Origin: Brucella pseudogrignonensis
Lineage (GTDB): Bacteria > Pseudomonadota > Alphaproteobacteria > Rhizobiales > Rhizobiaceae
Direction: 5' to 3'
Assembly (NCBI RefSeq): GCF_032190615.1
Contig: NZ_JAVLAT010000002.1
Location: forward strand, 310,001-374,000
Length of the DNA: 64,000 nt
Within the stretch, counting starts at the first letter, position 1, and every line of letters begins with the position of its first letter. Of the stretch, positions 1 through 9,896 are shown piece by piece. A program made the translations under genes and the position numbers. The notes beneath the pieces are model-generated. The model worked only from the letters and a program-made list of their open reading frames with translations. It did no database searches and was not told where the DNA came from.

Positions 1-1
1 A

Positions 2-280
2 GCCTTCAAGGCAAAAGTTGCGCTCGCTGCGATCAGAGGCGAGCAGACGCTAGTGGAATTATCCCAGCAGTTTGACGTGCATGCGAACCAGATAAAGCAA
101 TGGAAAGATCAGCTTCTTGAGGGTGCTATAGGTGTTTTTGGCGACGAGACCAAGGCGGAACCAGCAGAGCCAACCGTTGACGTTAAAACGCTGCATGCCA
201 AGATTGGGGAGCTTACGCTAGAAAATGATTTTTTAGCAGGAGCGCTCGGCAAGGCGGGATTGCTGGGCGGAAAGAAATGA
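2..280 (+). CDS. IS3-family transposase OrfA (5' end outside window)
   Basis: This is the helix-turn-helix DNA-binding subunit of an IS3-type transposase. The frame is already open at base 2, so the true start lies upstream of the window. The protein shows the typical AFKAKVALAAIRGE segment, then a helix-turn-helix (VELSQQFDVHANQIKQWKDQ) and a leucine-rich C-terminal coiled segment (KTLHAKIGELTLENDFL). It overlaps OrfB by ATGA at 277-280, the usual arrangement for translational coupling or a -1 frameshift that makes the OrfAB fusion transposase. I saw no convincing slippery heptamer, so the mechanism is left open. Confidence 0.88.
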   Translation, partial: AFKAKVALAAIRGEQTLVELSQQFDVHANQIKQWKDQLLEGAIGVFGDETKAEPAEPTVDVKTLHAKIGELTLENDFLAGALGKAGLLGGKK

Positions 281-1107
281 TCGACCGCGCTCACAAGCTC
301 TCGGTCGCACGACAGGCAAAGCTCCTCGGGTTCAGCCGTAGCAGTGTCTACTATTCACCGCGCCCTGTATCGGATGGCGATCTGGCACTGATGCGTCGGA
401 TCGATGAATTGCATTTGGAATATCCATTCGCGGGAAGTCGGATGTTGCAGGGGCTTTTGAAAGGAGAAGGGCTTGAGGTTGGGCGGCTGCATGTCTCAAC
501 ACTGATGAAGAAGATGAGCATCGAGGCGATTTACCGTCGCCCAAACACCTCGAAGCCAACGCCTGGGCATAAAATCTATCCCTATCTCCTGCGCAAGCTA
601 GCGGTCACCAGACCCAATCAGGTGTGGGCAATGGATCTGACGTATATTCCGATGGCGCGAGGCTTTGTCTATCTCTGCGCCGTCGTCGACTGGTTCAGCC
701 GCAAGGTTCTGTCGTGGCGACTGTCGATCACGATGGAGGCGGACTTCTGCATCGAAGCGGTTGAGGAAGCTCTGGTCCGCTATGGAAAGCCTGACATCTT
801 CAATACGGACCAGGGATCACAGTTCACGTCCATCGACTTCACTAATGTGCTGAAAAAGGCAGAGATTGCCATCTCAATGGATGGAAAGGGCGCATGGCGG
901 GACAATGTCTTCGTCGAAAGGCTCTGGCGGTCAATCAAATACGAAGAGGTTTATCTTCACGCCTACAAGACCGTGTCCGAGGCCCGCAATGCCATCGGCA
1001 GATATCTAAATTTCTACAATAGCCGACGCCCACATTCATCGCTTGACCGGCAGACACCGGATCAGGTCTACTTCAACGCGCTGACACCAATGATGGTGGC
1101 GGCATAA
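277..1107 (+). CDS. IS3-family transposase OrfB (DDE integrase)
   Basis: This is the catalytic transposase subunit, 276 residues. The N-terminal HTH_21-like part (about residues 30-90) is followed by an rve integrase core. The acidic triad is visible as D120 (WAMDLTYI), D178 (NTDQGSQF) and E214 (FVERLWRSIKYEEVY), with the 35-residue D-E spacing typical of IS3 elements. The C-terminal YNSRRPHSSLDRQTP motif is also diagnostic. No frameshift or stop is seen, so the element may still be active. It ends about 60 bp before the inferred right IS end. Confidence 0.93.
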   Translation: MIDRAHKLSVARQAKLLGFSRSSVYYSPRPVSDGDLALMRRIDELHLEYPFAGSRMLQGLLKGEGLEVGRLHVSTLMKKMSIEAIYRRPNTSKPTPGHKIYPYLLRKLAVTRPNQVWAMDLTYIPMARGFVYLCAVVDWFSRKVLSWRLSITMEADFCIEAVEEALVRYGKPDIFNTDQGSQFTSIDFTNVLKKAEIAISMDGKGAWRDNVFVERLWRSIKYEEVYLHAYKTVSEARNAIGRYLNFYNSRRPHSSLDRQTPDQVYFNALTPMMVAA

Positions 1108-1168
1108 GCGAGGCGGAAATCCACTTAACAAAACGCCCGAAACTGTTTAGACAAACCGAGCCACTTCT

Positions 1169-4100
1169 GACGTCATTGATGGCGATGGAACAAAACTAGT
1201 TGAGGTCACCTACACTACATCTACCACCACCTTAACTGTATATCCAGATAAAGACTATAAACAGGTATATAAATTTAACTTAGAAAATAGTTACCTAGAA
1301 TCCATAAATTACAATACAGTAGAAAGGGGATCATTAGAGTGGATATTCGAAACAGGAACCAATAAAGAAAACCCTTCTCACGTAATGTTTGGAAACAATA
1401 GTGCACTTCTTTCTGTAACATATCCCACTGGTACACGAGAATCGGTAGTCTATAATATTCTTCCTTACGGCCTTAATATACCTGGTGCCGGCCAGATGCC
1501 ATCTGTCGCTTATTATACTTCTGACTACGGAGCAGAACAGAAGCCGGTTAGAAAAAGTTATACATACAGTCAAAACAATTATTTAGGGTATAATAGTGGT
1601 GTTAATTATACAAGCCAGACTGACGACGAGCTCTATAACTCTCCCTATAACGATTACACGTATTCCGTAACAGAAGATGTACTAGATGATAACGGTATGA
1701 CAGCATTCAGTACGAAATACACATACAATAAGTATCATTTATTAAATGAAGAATATTACTTGGATTCCAGTAAAAATGCAAAAAGAACAACCACAAATAC
1801 TTACGACAAATCTCTTTTCGATGGCACACCACACGATAATTTACCTAGCTGGTTTCAGAATCCATTGGAAATATCCGTTACTACGGCTGTTCTAGACGAA
1901 CATTCGCAAGAATGGAAGGAAAGAACAAAAAAAATAACTCGAGAATATTACGACTCAAGAACAGTTTGGGATGGATTAATAAAAACTGAGACGTATTCTG
2001 ATAAAAAGAAGGTAGAACATAAATACTATAAAGCAGATGGACAGGAAACTGGCTGCGCTCTTGACCCCTACGTAATAAAAAATGATGAAAATGGATGGCC
2101 ATCAACATATAACAAGTCCATCGAAGTTTTCGATATTAGCGGGAAAGAAATAAGTGTTGGGTCAATTGAGTTTGACTATATTACAATTAGTAAGAAAGAT
2201 AATTCTTATGATTACTTTCCAACTCAACAGTTTCTAATGCAAAGTGAATCACGATTAATATCATCTGGTAAGCTCGCTATACAAAAAATTAGTAAATACT
2301 GTACAGATACATCTAGTTTCGATTACACTAATATTAAATCGATAACTACTAACAGTATAATTCAAGGTGATAAAGACGATTTAGATAATGGAGAGGTCGG
2401 GTTGGCATTAGTAGAGACCTATACATACCTTTATGATTCTGCTGCATCAGAAATGCCTGACAGAATTGCAACAACAATTACGAAATCAGGCATTGAAAAT
2501 ACAACCTCGAAATTAACGAGATGTAGATTTAGGGGCCTCGTGCTAGATGCAACAGACTCTAGTAACAATAGCTATCAATACGAGTATAGCACCACTGGTA
2601 TTGCTACCAAAGAAAAATACATTCCGAAAGATAATTACTATAAAACAACAACTAATCACACATATGATAAAGTAGAAATAAATAACAACATTTATAATAA
2701 AGCAATATCAGAGATTACACTAGATAATCCTGGAAATGGAAAAACTAACCAACTCTATATTGGACAAACACACTTTCTCGATGGAGCGGGTAGAACAGTT
2801 CGAATAGATCAAGCTATTAAAAATAATAGTAGTTCTGAACTACAATACGAAGTAATATCGGATTTCATATATAATTATTTCGGAGAAATAGATTCCGTTA
2901 AATCTCTGGACTCACTGCCGGGGAAGACAGATATGGTCAATGCTGTCTCAGAGAGCAAACATATTTACAATACATTCCAATCTCTTTCCGGTTACTTGTA
3001 TCCATCCAACAACGGAGAACGAGAGATTAATTCGAGTTTCGACCCTTCAACCAGTACAACAACTATAGTAGACAACTCCATAAAGGATACTAAGAAAAAA
3101 ACAGTAGATTTGATCAATAAATTTGTAAATGAGTTTGTGGTTGACTCGACAGGAAATAATATTAGACACAGTAATACTTATACATTTAACGAGTATGGAA
3201 TACTAGATAAGATAGTTGAAAATATAACGGGAAATAATGCTCGTGAAATTAATCAATACGAAGAGAACTTTTATTACGATTATCTCGCTCGACCTACAAA
3301 AATTATAATGGCCGATAAAACTTTTATGGAATTGAAATATGACAAAAGGTTTATACAACCAAGAGTAACTAGTATTACCATTGGAGTTAATACTGAGAAA
3401 AAATATGTTATATTAGAATGCGAATACGATGATAGAAGCCTTCTTTCTAAAAGAAGCCTATATGGGCGCGACCTGAAATATGCCCATTTTTATTCGTATG
3501 AATATGATAAAGTTTTTGCCCGGTTAGTGTCAAAAACTCTGCCGGATCGGAAGACGACGATTTCATACGATTATGAACCGTCTTTGCGCGGAAAATTGAA
3601 AACGATCACCTCAAGTGATGGACGCATCAAGAATTTCACGTTCGATTCATTAGGTAATGAATTAACCTTGGAGGAGAAGTATAAAGATAAAACTCAGATA
3701 TCTATAAGTAGGACTGTCGATCCAATTGGTAGAATCACACATGAGAGCTACACAACACAAGGTCTACCGTATGCTAGTATAGATGTATCTTATTCTTCTA
3801 ATACATCTAGCGTAACTAAGTACACGAATGCTAACAACATTGTGACATTTAATTATTATGACGACATGATGCGTTTGGTTCGAACTGAGAATTCCACTAT
3901 GCGCGCTGATTTTGAATACGATAAATTTAGTCGCCTTTCTTCTAAAAAAATATGGGCAATGAGTACCTGGGACTCGACTAATAATCAGGGTACGGTTGAT
4001 AGCGGGAGTCAAACACTAACAGTTTACAACTATGATGATAACACTGGTGAACTCACCCGAATTTGGGAAAAGTCGGTCGCACAACCTGCGACTTATATCG

Positions 4101-5956
4101 ATATGACTTATCGTTCTGACGGTCTCCTCTCGACAAGACGCTATAGTAATTCCTTTGATGGGTCATCAATAATACGCAAGGAAGAGTTTTTATATGACCG
4201 TAGAAAGCGGCTGTATAATTATAGCTGTACTGGAACTCAACTTGTGACTGATAGCACGGGAAAAGAAATTCAAAATCAGGCATATAAATATGATGTACTA
4301 AATAATATCGTAGCGATCATAACTAATTACAAAGGTGAAAGTCGATCTATTACGACCACTTTTAACTACAGACAAGACAATCCTTTTCTTATTGATCTGA
4401 TACAAAAAGACGGTGAAAAAGACGTTAAATTAGAGTACGATACACAATTTGACCGAGCTCTGAACGATGATCAGGGGCGTCAATTTACCTATGATTCCTT
4501 TGACCGCATCGCAACTTGTACTAGGAACGGTAAAACAACAAATTTTGTTTATGACGCTACCGACAATTTACGCAAGCAAATTGATCAGGATAATAATACA
4601 CGAAATTTCTTTTATGATGGTTATGCAATCGATGCGGAATTTACTACGGATCAGTCGGGTAAACGAACCAATGCGATAAGCCGTCTATACTCGAGCCACG
4701 GTTATCTCGGTCAAACGGGCGACCAGTCTAATCAATTCCTTTCTGTGCCGGTGGATTCATTGGATACGCCGATATATCAAATTTCAAAAAACCGCATACT
4801 ATCTTCAGGAACAACTCCGTTTGGTGACAGTGATAAGGTTAGCGTAACAGCACCTTCCTACCGTGGTGAAGTATATAACGAAGCTTTGGGGGGATACTAT
4901 CTTGGTCGCGGATATCGTCTTTATAATCCGCGTATAGGCCGCTTTAACAAGGCAGATAATTTCGCACCGCATACTGCGGCTGGCATAAATCCATATGGCT
5001 ATGCACATAACGATCCAATTAATTATAGCGACGCAAGTGGCCACCTACCTCAAGGCAAAAATCATAAGTTTAATTGGACAGGCGTTATTGTTGTTGGCGC
5101 GATTGTTCTGATTTTAGCTACCGCAGCCATAACTCCAATGATTTTTGAGGGCCCTTCTGTATTAGGCGTCACCAAGCTTGCCACGAAGCTTTTACCTCTG
5201 ATGGCTGGAGCTGACTTAGGCTATCAAGCTTCCAAGAATTGGAGTTCGAACCCAAGAGCACGTAATACGGACTTAAACTTAGCTTTTATGGTTCTTTCAC
5301 CGGTAGGTTCATCTGTCGTAGGGGAAATGGAAGCCAGGCAGGCTGCGCTAACAGCTAAGACGGAACGAGACGCGATTGAATCAGCCGCTGATATGCGCGC
5401 TGATCGGATGATGGATAGGTTCGACAGCATCATGAAAAATCAGGCCAGATCACCCGATTTCATGGGAGATGCTGCAGAGGGGACAACGAAGCAACAAAAA
5501 CCACTCGAGGAGACAACACCACAAGAGGTAAAGTTAAGAACTCCCTCGACAAAGACGGATAACTCATCACGCCATAGCGGCATAAGTCGCGCCAGCACAC
5601 GCCCTCACGGTCTGCAAACGGATTTGAATAATGACTTGGTGGATCTTCGCGATAGCTATACTGGCAATGAACGACCATTGGCTGCAGCAACGGCCGCGAC
5701 TGAAACAGCTGGGCCTCTCATCAGAACAGGTTCACAATCCAGTATAAGCTCGCCTGTCGAAGGCGAAAAGACATCCGCAGAAACTCAAAACCCCTTACAA
5801 GCTCCTGAAGCGCCAGCTCTGCCAAAACCACAAGGTTCGAGCGTTAAAGGTGGAGTGGTCCCTGATGGATCACGTCCGACTTCATCTCAAATACTAGACA
5901 GGCTCGCAACTTTAAATCAAACACCCGAAGCTTTGAAACTCGGAATTCGCCGCTAA
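1169..5956 (+). pseudogene. Rhs/YD-repeat protein, 5' part removed by IS insertion
   Basis: The reading frame is continuous from the IS junction to a TAA at 5956, about 1595 residues. The ATG at 1385 is merely the first internal one. Coding before it (VIDGDGTKLVEVTYTTS...) shows that the gene originally began upstream of the IS. Many YD-type repeats are present (for example YEYDKV, FTYDSFDRI, FVYDATDNLRKQ), followed by an RHS-associated core (GGYYLGRGYRLYNPRIGRF, then INPYGYAHNDPINYSDASGH) at about 4888-5042. After the core come one hydrophobic helix (VIVVGAIVLILATAAITPM), a short amphipathic region and a Ser/Thr/Pro-rich low-complexity tail. The layout resembles Tc-toxin C subunits (TccC) and Pseudomonas Rhs-like proteins, where the part after the core is the variable effector. 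I recognise no toxin fold in this tail. The base composition is strikingly AT-rich compared with the chromosome after 9.9 kb, indicating transfer. Whether an upstream in-frame portion survives cannot be seen. Confidence 0.8.
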
Positions 5957-5979
5957 TGCACCTATTTAAGTAGCCGCTA

Positions 5980-6023
5980 AAGTTAATTGTTGCTCCCAAA
6001 TATGGTTAAGCAACAATTAACTT
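5980..6023. repeat. perfect 15-bp inverted repeat between Rhs gene and next gene
   Basis: AAGTTAATTGTTGCT at 5980-5994 is exactly complementary to AGCAACAATTAACTT at 6009-6023, with a 14-nt loop. It lies 24 bp after the Rhs stop and 37 bp before the next ATG. There is no clean T-run after either arm, so it is not a textbook rho-independent terminator. It could be a transcription pause or processing hairpin, or a dyad operator. Confidence 0.7.
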
Positions 6024-6059
6024 AATTACCAAGAAAATTAATATGTTGGGAATATTAAA

Positions 6060-8321
6060 ATGCCTGGAACCAATCCTTGGACCAATATTAAAGATCTATC
6101 TATTCAAGTTTATGATGGAACCGATGGTAAGACAACATTAGCAGATGAAACTTTCATTTATGCAAATAATAAGCATACAGCAATTATTGTTATATCGTTC
6201 AAAGCGATAGATGCTAATGATAATGATATAAATAGTAGCGACCTTCCAACTGCAGACCGGCTAAGAAGCTCAATCAAGCTATTAGATTATAATACGGGAC
6301 TAAATCTCGAAGTAAATGAACCTTGGGCAGTAGTAACAAAGCTTGACGCCTTTACAGCGCCGATTGGCGCCGCAGATGGCGGTAAGACACTTACTGGGAA
6401 TACGGCACAACTGGTTGGAAACGCCTATACATTTAAATTTTTTGTCAAAACCGATGCACCCGACTTTTCCGGCATTAATAATGTTAAAGACGTAGATATC
6501 GGCGTCGAAATAGACATCAGCAAGTTAGTTGCAGGCGGAGGCAGTATTTTTAAGAGTTGCATAGGTGGGGACTTTTTAGAGTCTTGCACAATTCATGCCA
6601 TAAGAAAATATGCTCTTCCTAAAGAAATACTGACACAAGAAATTGTTACTGTTAATTGTGAAAATAATGGCACGCCAGAAGACGATTCAAGCCAGTTATC
6701 ACAGGATCATTATTATCGCGAAATACACTTTGCTTACCATTTTGATTTAAGTGAAGCCGAAGATGATTTCCAATATAATAATAAGATTTGCCGTGCCGAA
6801 ATCAGTCTGAAAGATCCTCCTTACACACCAACTCAACAAAGCTCACTGGATACGAACGAAGATGATCCAACTGGAGGCAGCGCTGCCAATAGTGCATTGG
6901 AGCCGTGCTGCTTTCTGGATAGGAGAGATGGACTATATTCCTATAAGGCTTACTTGTGGCCTGCATGTCTTATGGATATGGCAAATTCAACAAAGCTAGA
7001 GCCAGAAACCTTAATACCTGAGCGTGGGATATTGCAAGAATACAACTTATATAAAGATGGCTTTGAAAAAAATACGGTAAACCTATCTACTTTATTTACA
7101 AATAATAAAAACTTCAAATTTGCAACTGACACCGTTATCTACATCAGTGTATATCTAACATTTGGTTATATGGCACAACATTATGCTAGGGGGACTTATT
7201 ACAAGTTAAATATAGTTGATCAGTATGGAAATATACTAAAAGTTGAAACTGATCCAGCTGCTTGTCCACAAATATTTTCACCCGACGAGGATTCGGATCA
7301 AAACGGCCTACATAAATTTACAGATATTGAAAACCCGCCCCAATGGCTATCTGTACCAACTGATGACAAAATTAGATACTATAATATTGGCGACCCTAAA
7401 AATCTTTACTTTTGGCTTGTATCTGGCGGCCAAAACTCCAACTCTATATTAACTTATAACTATAAAACGACTGGTTCTAATGAAATAGACAGCCTGAATT
7501 TCATACCTGTAAGTGATTATAACAATATAACTTTTACACCTACCCTTCAAGCAGGGTTCCAGACTTATCGCCTACTAAATGATAAGACAGAAATACAGAA
7601 CGCACAATACAAATTGGCTTTTTACGATAATGGATTATCGCAAACAGCAACGCTTGGAATAACTCAAGGAAACCACTCATATGTTCTACAAACGCTCCCA
7701 ATATATGAAATAGATAGTCAATATACTATAGAATGGCAATTCTGTCCCGTTTGGGAAAATGGCACTTTCATCATGTGGGGCAACAAACTGCCTGATTTTA
7801 ATAGGCAACGTACGACCCTTATGACTAGCGACACGAGCCCTTATTACGATATCGGCGCCCCAAGTATGGGCTTTGAAGTCGCTGAATTTGCTGCATTACC
7901 AGCGCACCGAATTGAAGATGGTGTAGTTAAAAACGAACTTTTGGATGGCAAGTTTGATACCGGCAGCAACGGACCTAAGGACCCATTTGCAGCATCAGGA
8001 ACAAACACGGCACGCGGTGACTGGGCCAGCGTAAACGCTGTTATTATGACCTGGACCCAAACGGATTATTCTGGATTATCAATATACAGAAACGGACATC
8101 ATCGAGGTGAAATCTGGTTAACTTTTAACGCTCAGAATCTTAAAGATGGCTCAATAACAGGAAATTGCAACCAGCCCCCAAAACCTAAGTTTGTACAAAA
8201 TAGTATAGATATTGTTGATTACGAAACAGGCCAATCGATTACAAGTTTGAATGAGGGCTGGAGATATGAAGTATTTGTGCAGGATCCCAATGACCCCAAT
8301 GATGTGAACCCTTATAAATAG
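6060..8321 (+). CDS. unknown beta-rich island protein, first segment up to an in-frame TAG
   Basis: I do not recognise this 753-residue protein. It begins at an ATG with a weak GGGA upstream, has no signal peptide and no transmembrane helix, and is rich in Asp, Asn, Thr and aromatic residues. Predicted content is beta-sandwich-like, with recurring motifs such as SSIKLLDYNTG (about residues 76-86) and NSIDIVDYETGQ (about 715-726), and LNIVDQYGN (about 388-396). The opening segment (LSIQVYDGTDGK..., FIYANNKHTAIIVISF) is reminiscent of uncharacterised proteins found beside Rhs/Tc-type genes in Pseudomonas, which is a memory-based impression. It follows the Rhs gene by 103 bp on the same strand and shares its AT-rich composition. 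The ORF stops at TAG 8319-8321, but the same frame stays open beyond it to 9791. It may be an accessory or delivery partner of the Rhs protein. Confidence 0.6.
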   Translation: MPGTNPWTNIKDLSIQVYDGTDGKTTLADETFIYANNKHTAIIVISFKAIDANDNDINSSDLPTADRLRSSIKLLDYNTGLNLEVNEPWAVVTKLDAFTAPIGAADGGKTLTGNTAQLVGNAYTFKFFVKTDAPDFSGINNVKDVDIGVEIDISKLVAGGGSIFKSCIGGDFLESCTIHAIRKYALPKEILTQEIVTVNCENNGTPEDDSSQLSQDHYYREIHFAYHFDLSEAEDDFQYNNKICRAEISLKDPPYTPTQQSSLDTNEDDPTGGSAANSALEPCCFLDRRDGLYSYKAYLWPACLMDMANSTKLEPETLIPERGILQEYNLYKDGFEKNTVNLSTLFTNNKNFKFATDTVIYISVYLTFGYMAQHYARGTYYKLNIVDQYGNILKVETDPAACPQIFSPDEDSDQNGLHKFTDIENPPQWLSVPTDDKIRYYNIGDPKNLYFWLVSGGQNSNSILTYNYKTTGSNEIDSLNFIPVSDYNNITFTPTLQAGFQTYRLLNDKTEIQNAQYKLAFYDNGLSQTATLGITQGNHSYVLQTLPIYEIDSQYTIEWQFCPVWENGTFIMWGNKLPDFNRQRTTLMTSDTSPYYDIGAPSMGFEVAEFAALPAHRIEDGVVKNELLDGKFDTGSNGPKDPFAASGTNTARGDWASVNAVIMTWTQTDYSGLSIYRNGHHRGEIWLTFNAQNLKDGSITGNCNQPPKPKFVQNSIDIVDYETGQSITSLNEGWRYEVFVQDPNDPNDVNPYK

Positions 8322-9110
8322 TATACTTCAGCTATTAGGCAAGGTGAATTCGGTATCATAACTAGTCATTTAAATCCAGATGCTGGCAAACCATATAACT
8401 TCAATGTATATATATATATATCTAATAACTCTTCAAATCCACTTTCAAAAGACAGAACGTTAGGTGTTAGATTTATAATATATGATGAAAAATGGGGATG
8501 CCCCATTACAGTTACAAGATGGCTAGGAGATGGTAAACAACAAACATTTCCATCCTGCAGAACAATTGATCCAATAAAAATTGGTTCGAATGCATATGAT
8601 ATTAAACTAAAATATGAAGGAGACTTTAAAGGGAATACGGATAGAGATAATTCACCTTCACCGATTGGGGATACAGGTCTCACTGATTTAACCAATTGCA
8701 ACAGACATTGGGATCTAAAAATATCTATAAAACCCGAAGCAAACAGTGGGAATAAAATAATTGGCTGGACACATACTCCTTCGAAGGAAATAAATAACAG
8801 ATATAGTGAGAAAAATAAATACGGAACGTGTGTCGGAAGACTTAGTAATGGAATTTTCCATAATGAATTTGTATTGCACAATCTTGGTCAGTTTGTGGAT
8901 AATGATCCAAATGACATGGAGGTTAATAAAAAATTCCCCTCAGACGGATCTACCACAGCTGCAACCTATACTCCAATAAATGATTGCCAATACACTTACG
9001 CATCTCAAAGCCTAGATAATGAAAGTAACGCTTATTTATGGATCAAAATTTTTGGATCATTCTTAGGAGAAAGCGTATTTTGGTCAGCATTTCCTTCACA
9101 GAACTTCTAG
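8322..9110 (+). pseudogene. in-frame continuation of the 6060 gene between two TAG codons
   Basis: The frame of the preceding gene continues without any frameshift from 8322 to a second TAG at 9108-9110. It encodes about 262 residues (YTSAIRQGEFGIITSHLNP... to ...FWSAFPSQNF). No good start codon with a ribosome binding site opens this segment; the first in-frame candidate is a TTG at 8874. The segment resembles the corresponding part of the first segment: KPYNFNVYIYISNN...LGVRFII matches NAYTFKFFVKTDA...DIGVEIDI. It is therefore the second half of an internally duplicated protein rather than a separate gene. Either two nonsense mutations have killed the gene or TAG is read through. Confidence 0.6.
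8407..8421 (+). repeat. (TA)7.5 dinucleotide tract inside the long gene
   Basis: Fifteen bases of uninterrupted alternating TA encode Tyr-Ile-Tyr-Ile in the reading frame. Tracts of this kind can change length by polymerase slippage, which here would shift the frame of everything downstream. Confidence 0.85.
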
Positions 9111-9791
9111 TTTGTCGATCTCTATGGGAATCGCTACGACTTCAGTTTGGATTTCAGCGCGCTTGGTATGTTTTATACAAATAGCGAAGTTTCTTCCCTC
9201 ATCAGTTCCAATTATCATGACTTCTTAACAACAGATGTTAGTAATATAGACACAGAAACCAATGATAAAGTAACCGCTAATTACTATCTGAGTACGACGG
9301 GAAGAGATCATACCATAAAGATAGGCACATTCCATAAAGGATCAACTGCGGATATTGTTTATTACAGCCCGGATAGAAACAGTGTAATACAATTTCTTAG
9401 CCTAGACGAAAGCGATTACCTTTCAACAACTGACCCTGAATCACTTCACGCATATCTGCATTTTCCTAGAACAAAAATAGAGAACAACGATAAGAAGCTA
9501 TATTTAGGCATCGAATATAATGATGCTAAATTGCATGGATATATGTATATGCCATCAGTGGCTGGCTATCTTGGAATAGATACGCATTGGATATATAGTC
9601 TTCATGCGATCTGGGAAGGTGGAAAAGTCTGCTTCACACTACACTCAGACTCCACAGCCACCAATCCAGTCGCTGATGTGACCGCTTTAACAATTTATGA
9701 TCGGGATGGCGACGGCGAAGGCGTAGTTGGTATGTACGAGTATGGATATTTTGATAATTATCAATTTTTTACTCTAAGTATAGAAAAGTGA
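9111..9791 (+). pseudogene. third in-frame segment of the 6060 gene, to its TGA
   Basis: The same frame is open again directly after the TAG at 9108-9110 and runs to TGA at 9789-9791, about 226 residues. The first ATG is at 9174, and an alternative TTG lies at 9147; neither has a clear ribosome binding site. The bases straddling the TAG read ...SQNF-stop-FVDLYGNRYDF..., which lines up with YYKLNIVDQYGNILKVE in the first segment. The stop replaces a single residue in the middle of a conserved motif. This is strong evidence that 6060-9791 was one gene of about 1,243 codons. A rho-independent terminator follows immediately. Confidence 0.6.
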
Positions 9792-9800
9792 ATTTTAATT

Positions 9801-9845
9801 ACCCCTCCATTTCAACAGTGGAGGGGTCCATTTAATTTAATTTTA
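9801..9845 (+). terminator. rho-independent terminator closing the AT-rich island
   Basis: ACCCCTCCA (9801-9809) pairs perfectly with TGGAGGGGT (9819-9827) around a 9-nt loop, followed by a T-rich stretch. It lies 9 bp after the TGA at 9791. AT-rich island DNA gives way to ordinary chromosomal DNA soon after it. Confidence 0.85.
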
Positions 9846-9896
9846 TTATATAGTTCGAAGGTTTTTTCTTAGTAACCTCATACATATAGCGAAATA

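Larger units (their letters stand above)
1..1170 (+). mobile_element. IS3-family insertion sequence, left end outside window
   Basis: Two overlapping transposase reading frames (2-280 and 277-1107) with a DDE integrase core identify an IS3-family element. The left end and left inverted repeat lie before the window. The right end falls near 1165-1170: the frame of the downstream Rhs gene is open from about 1151 and reads as Rhs-like protein from 1172, while codon 1148-1150 (TAG) belongs to the IS. I could not define the terminal inverted repeat or target duplication because only one end is visible. The element sits inside the Rhs-type gene, which it truncates. Confidence 0.85.

Noticed and set aside
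270..282. Programmed -1 frameshift site between IS OrfA and OrfB
   Set aside because: The A-rich GGAAAGAAATGA is not a standard A6G or A3G slippery heptamer; ATGA coupling explains the overlap as well.
1385..1387. ATG as true start of the Rhs-type gene
   Set aside because: More than 70 codons of compatible coding sequence precede it in frame up to the IS end, and it has no ribosome binding site.
8366..8881. 171-codon open frame on the minus strand
   Set aside because: It is opposite the in-frame continuation of the long island gene. The plus frame matches the internal duplication, while the minus frame resembles nothing.
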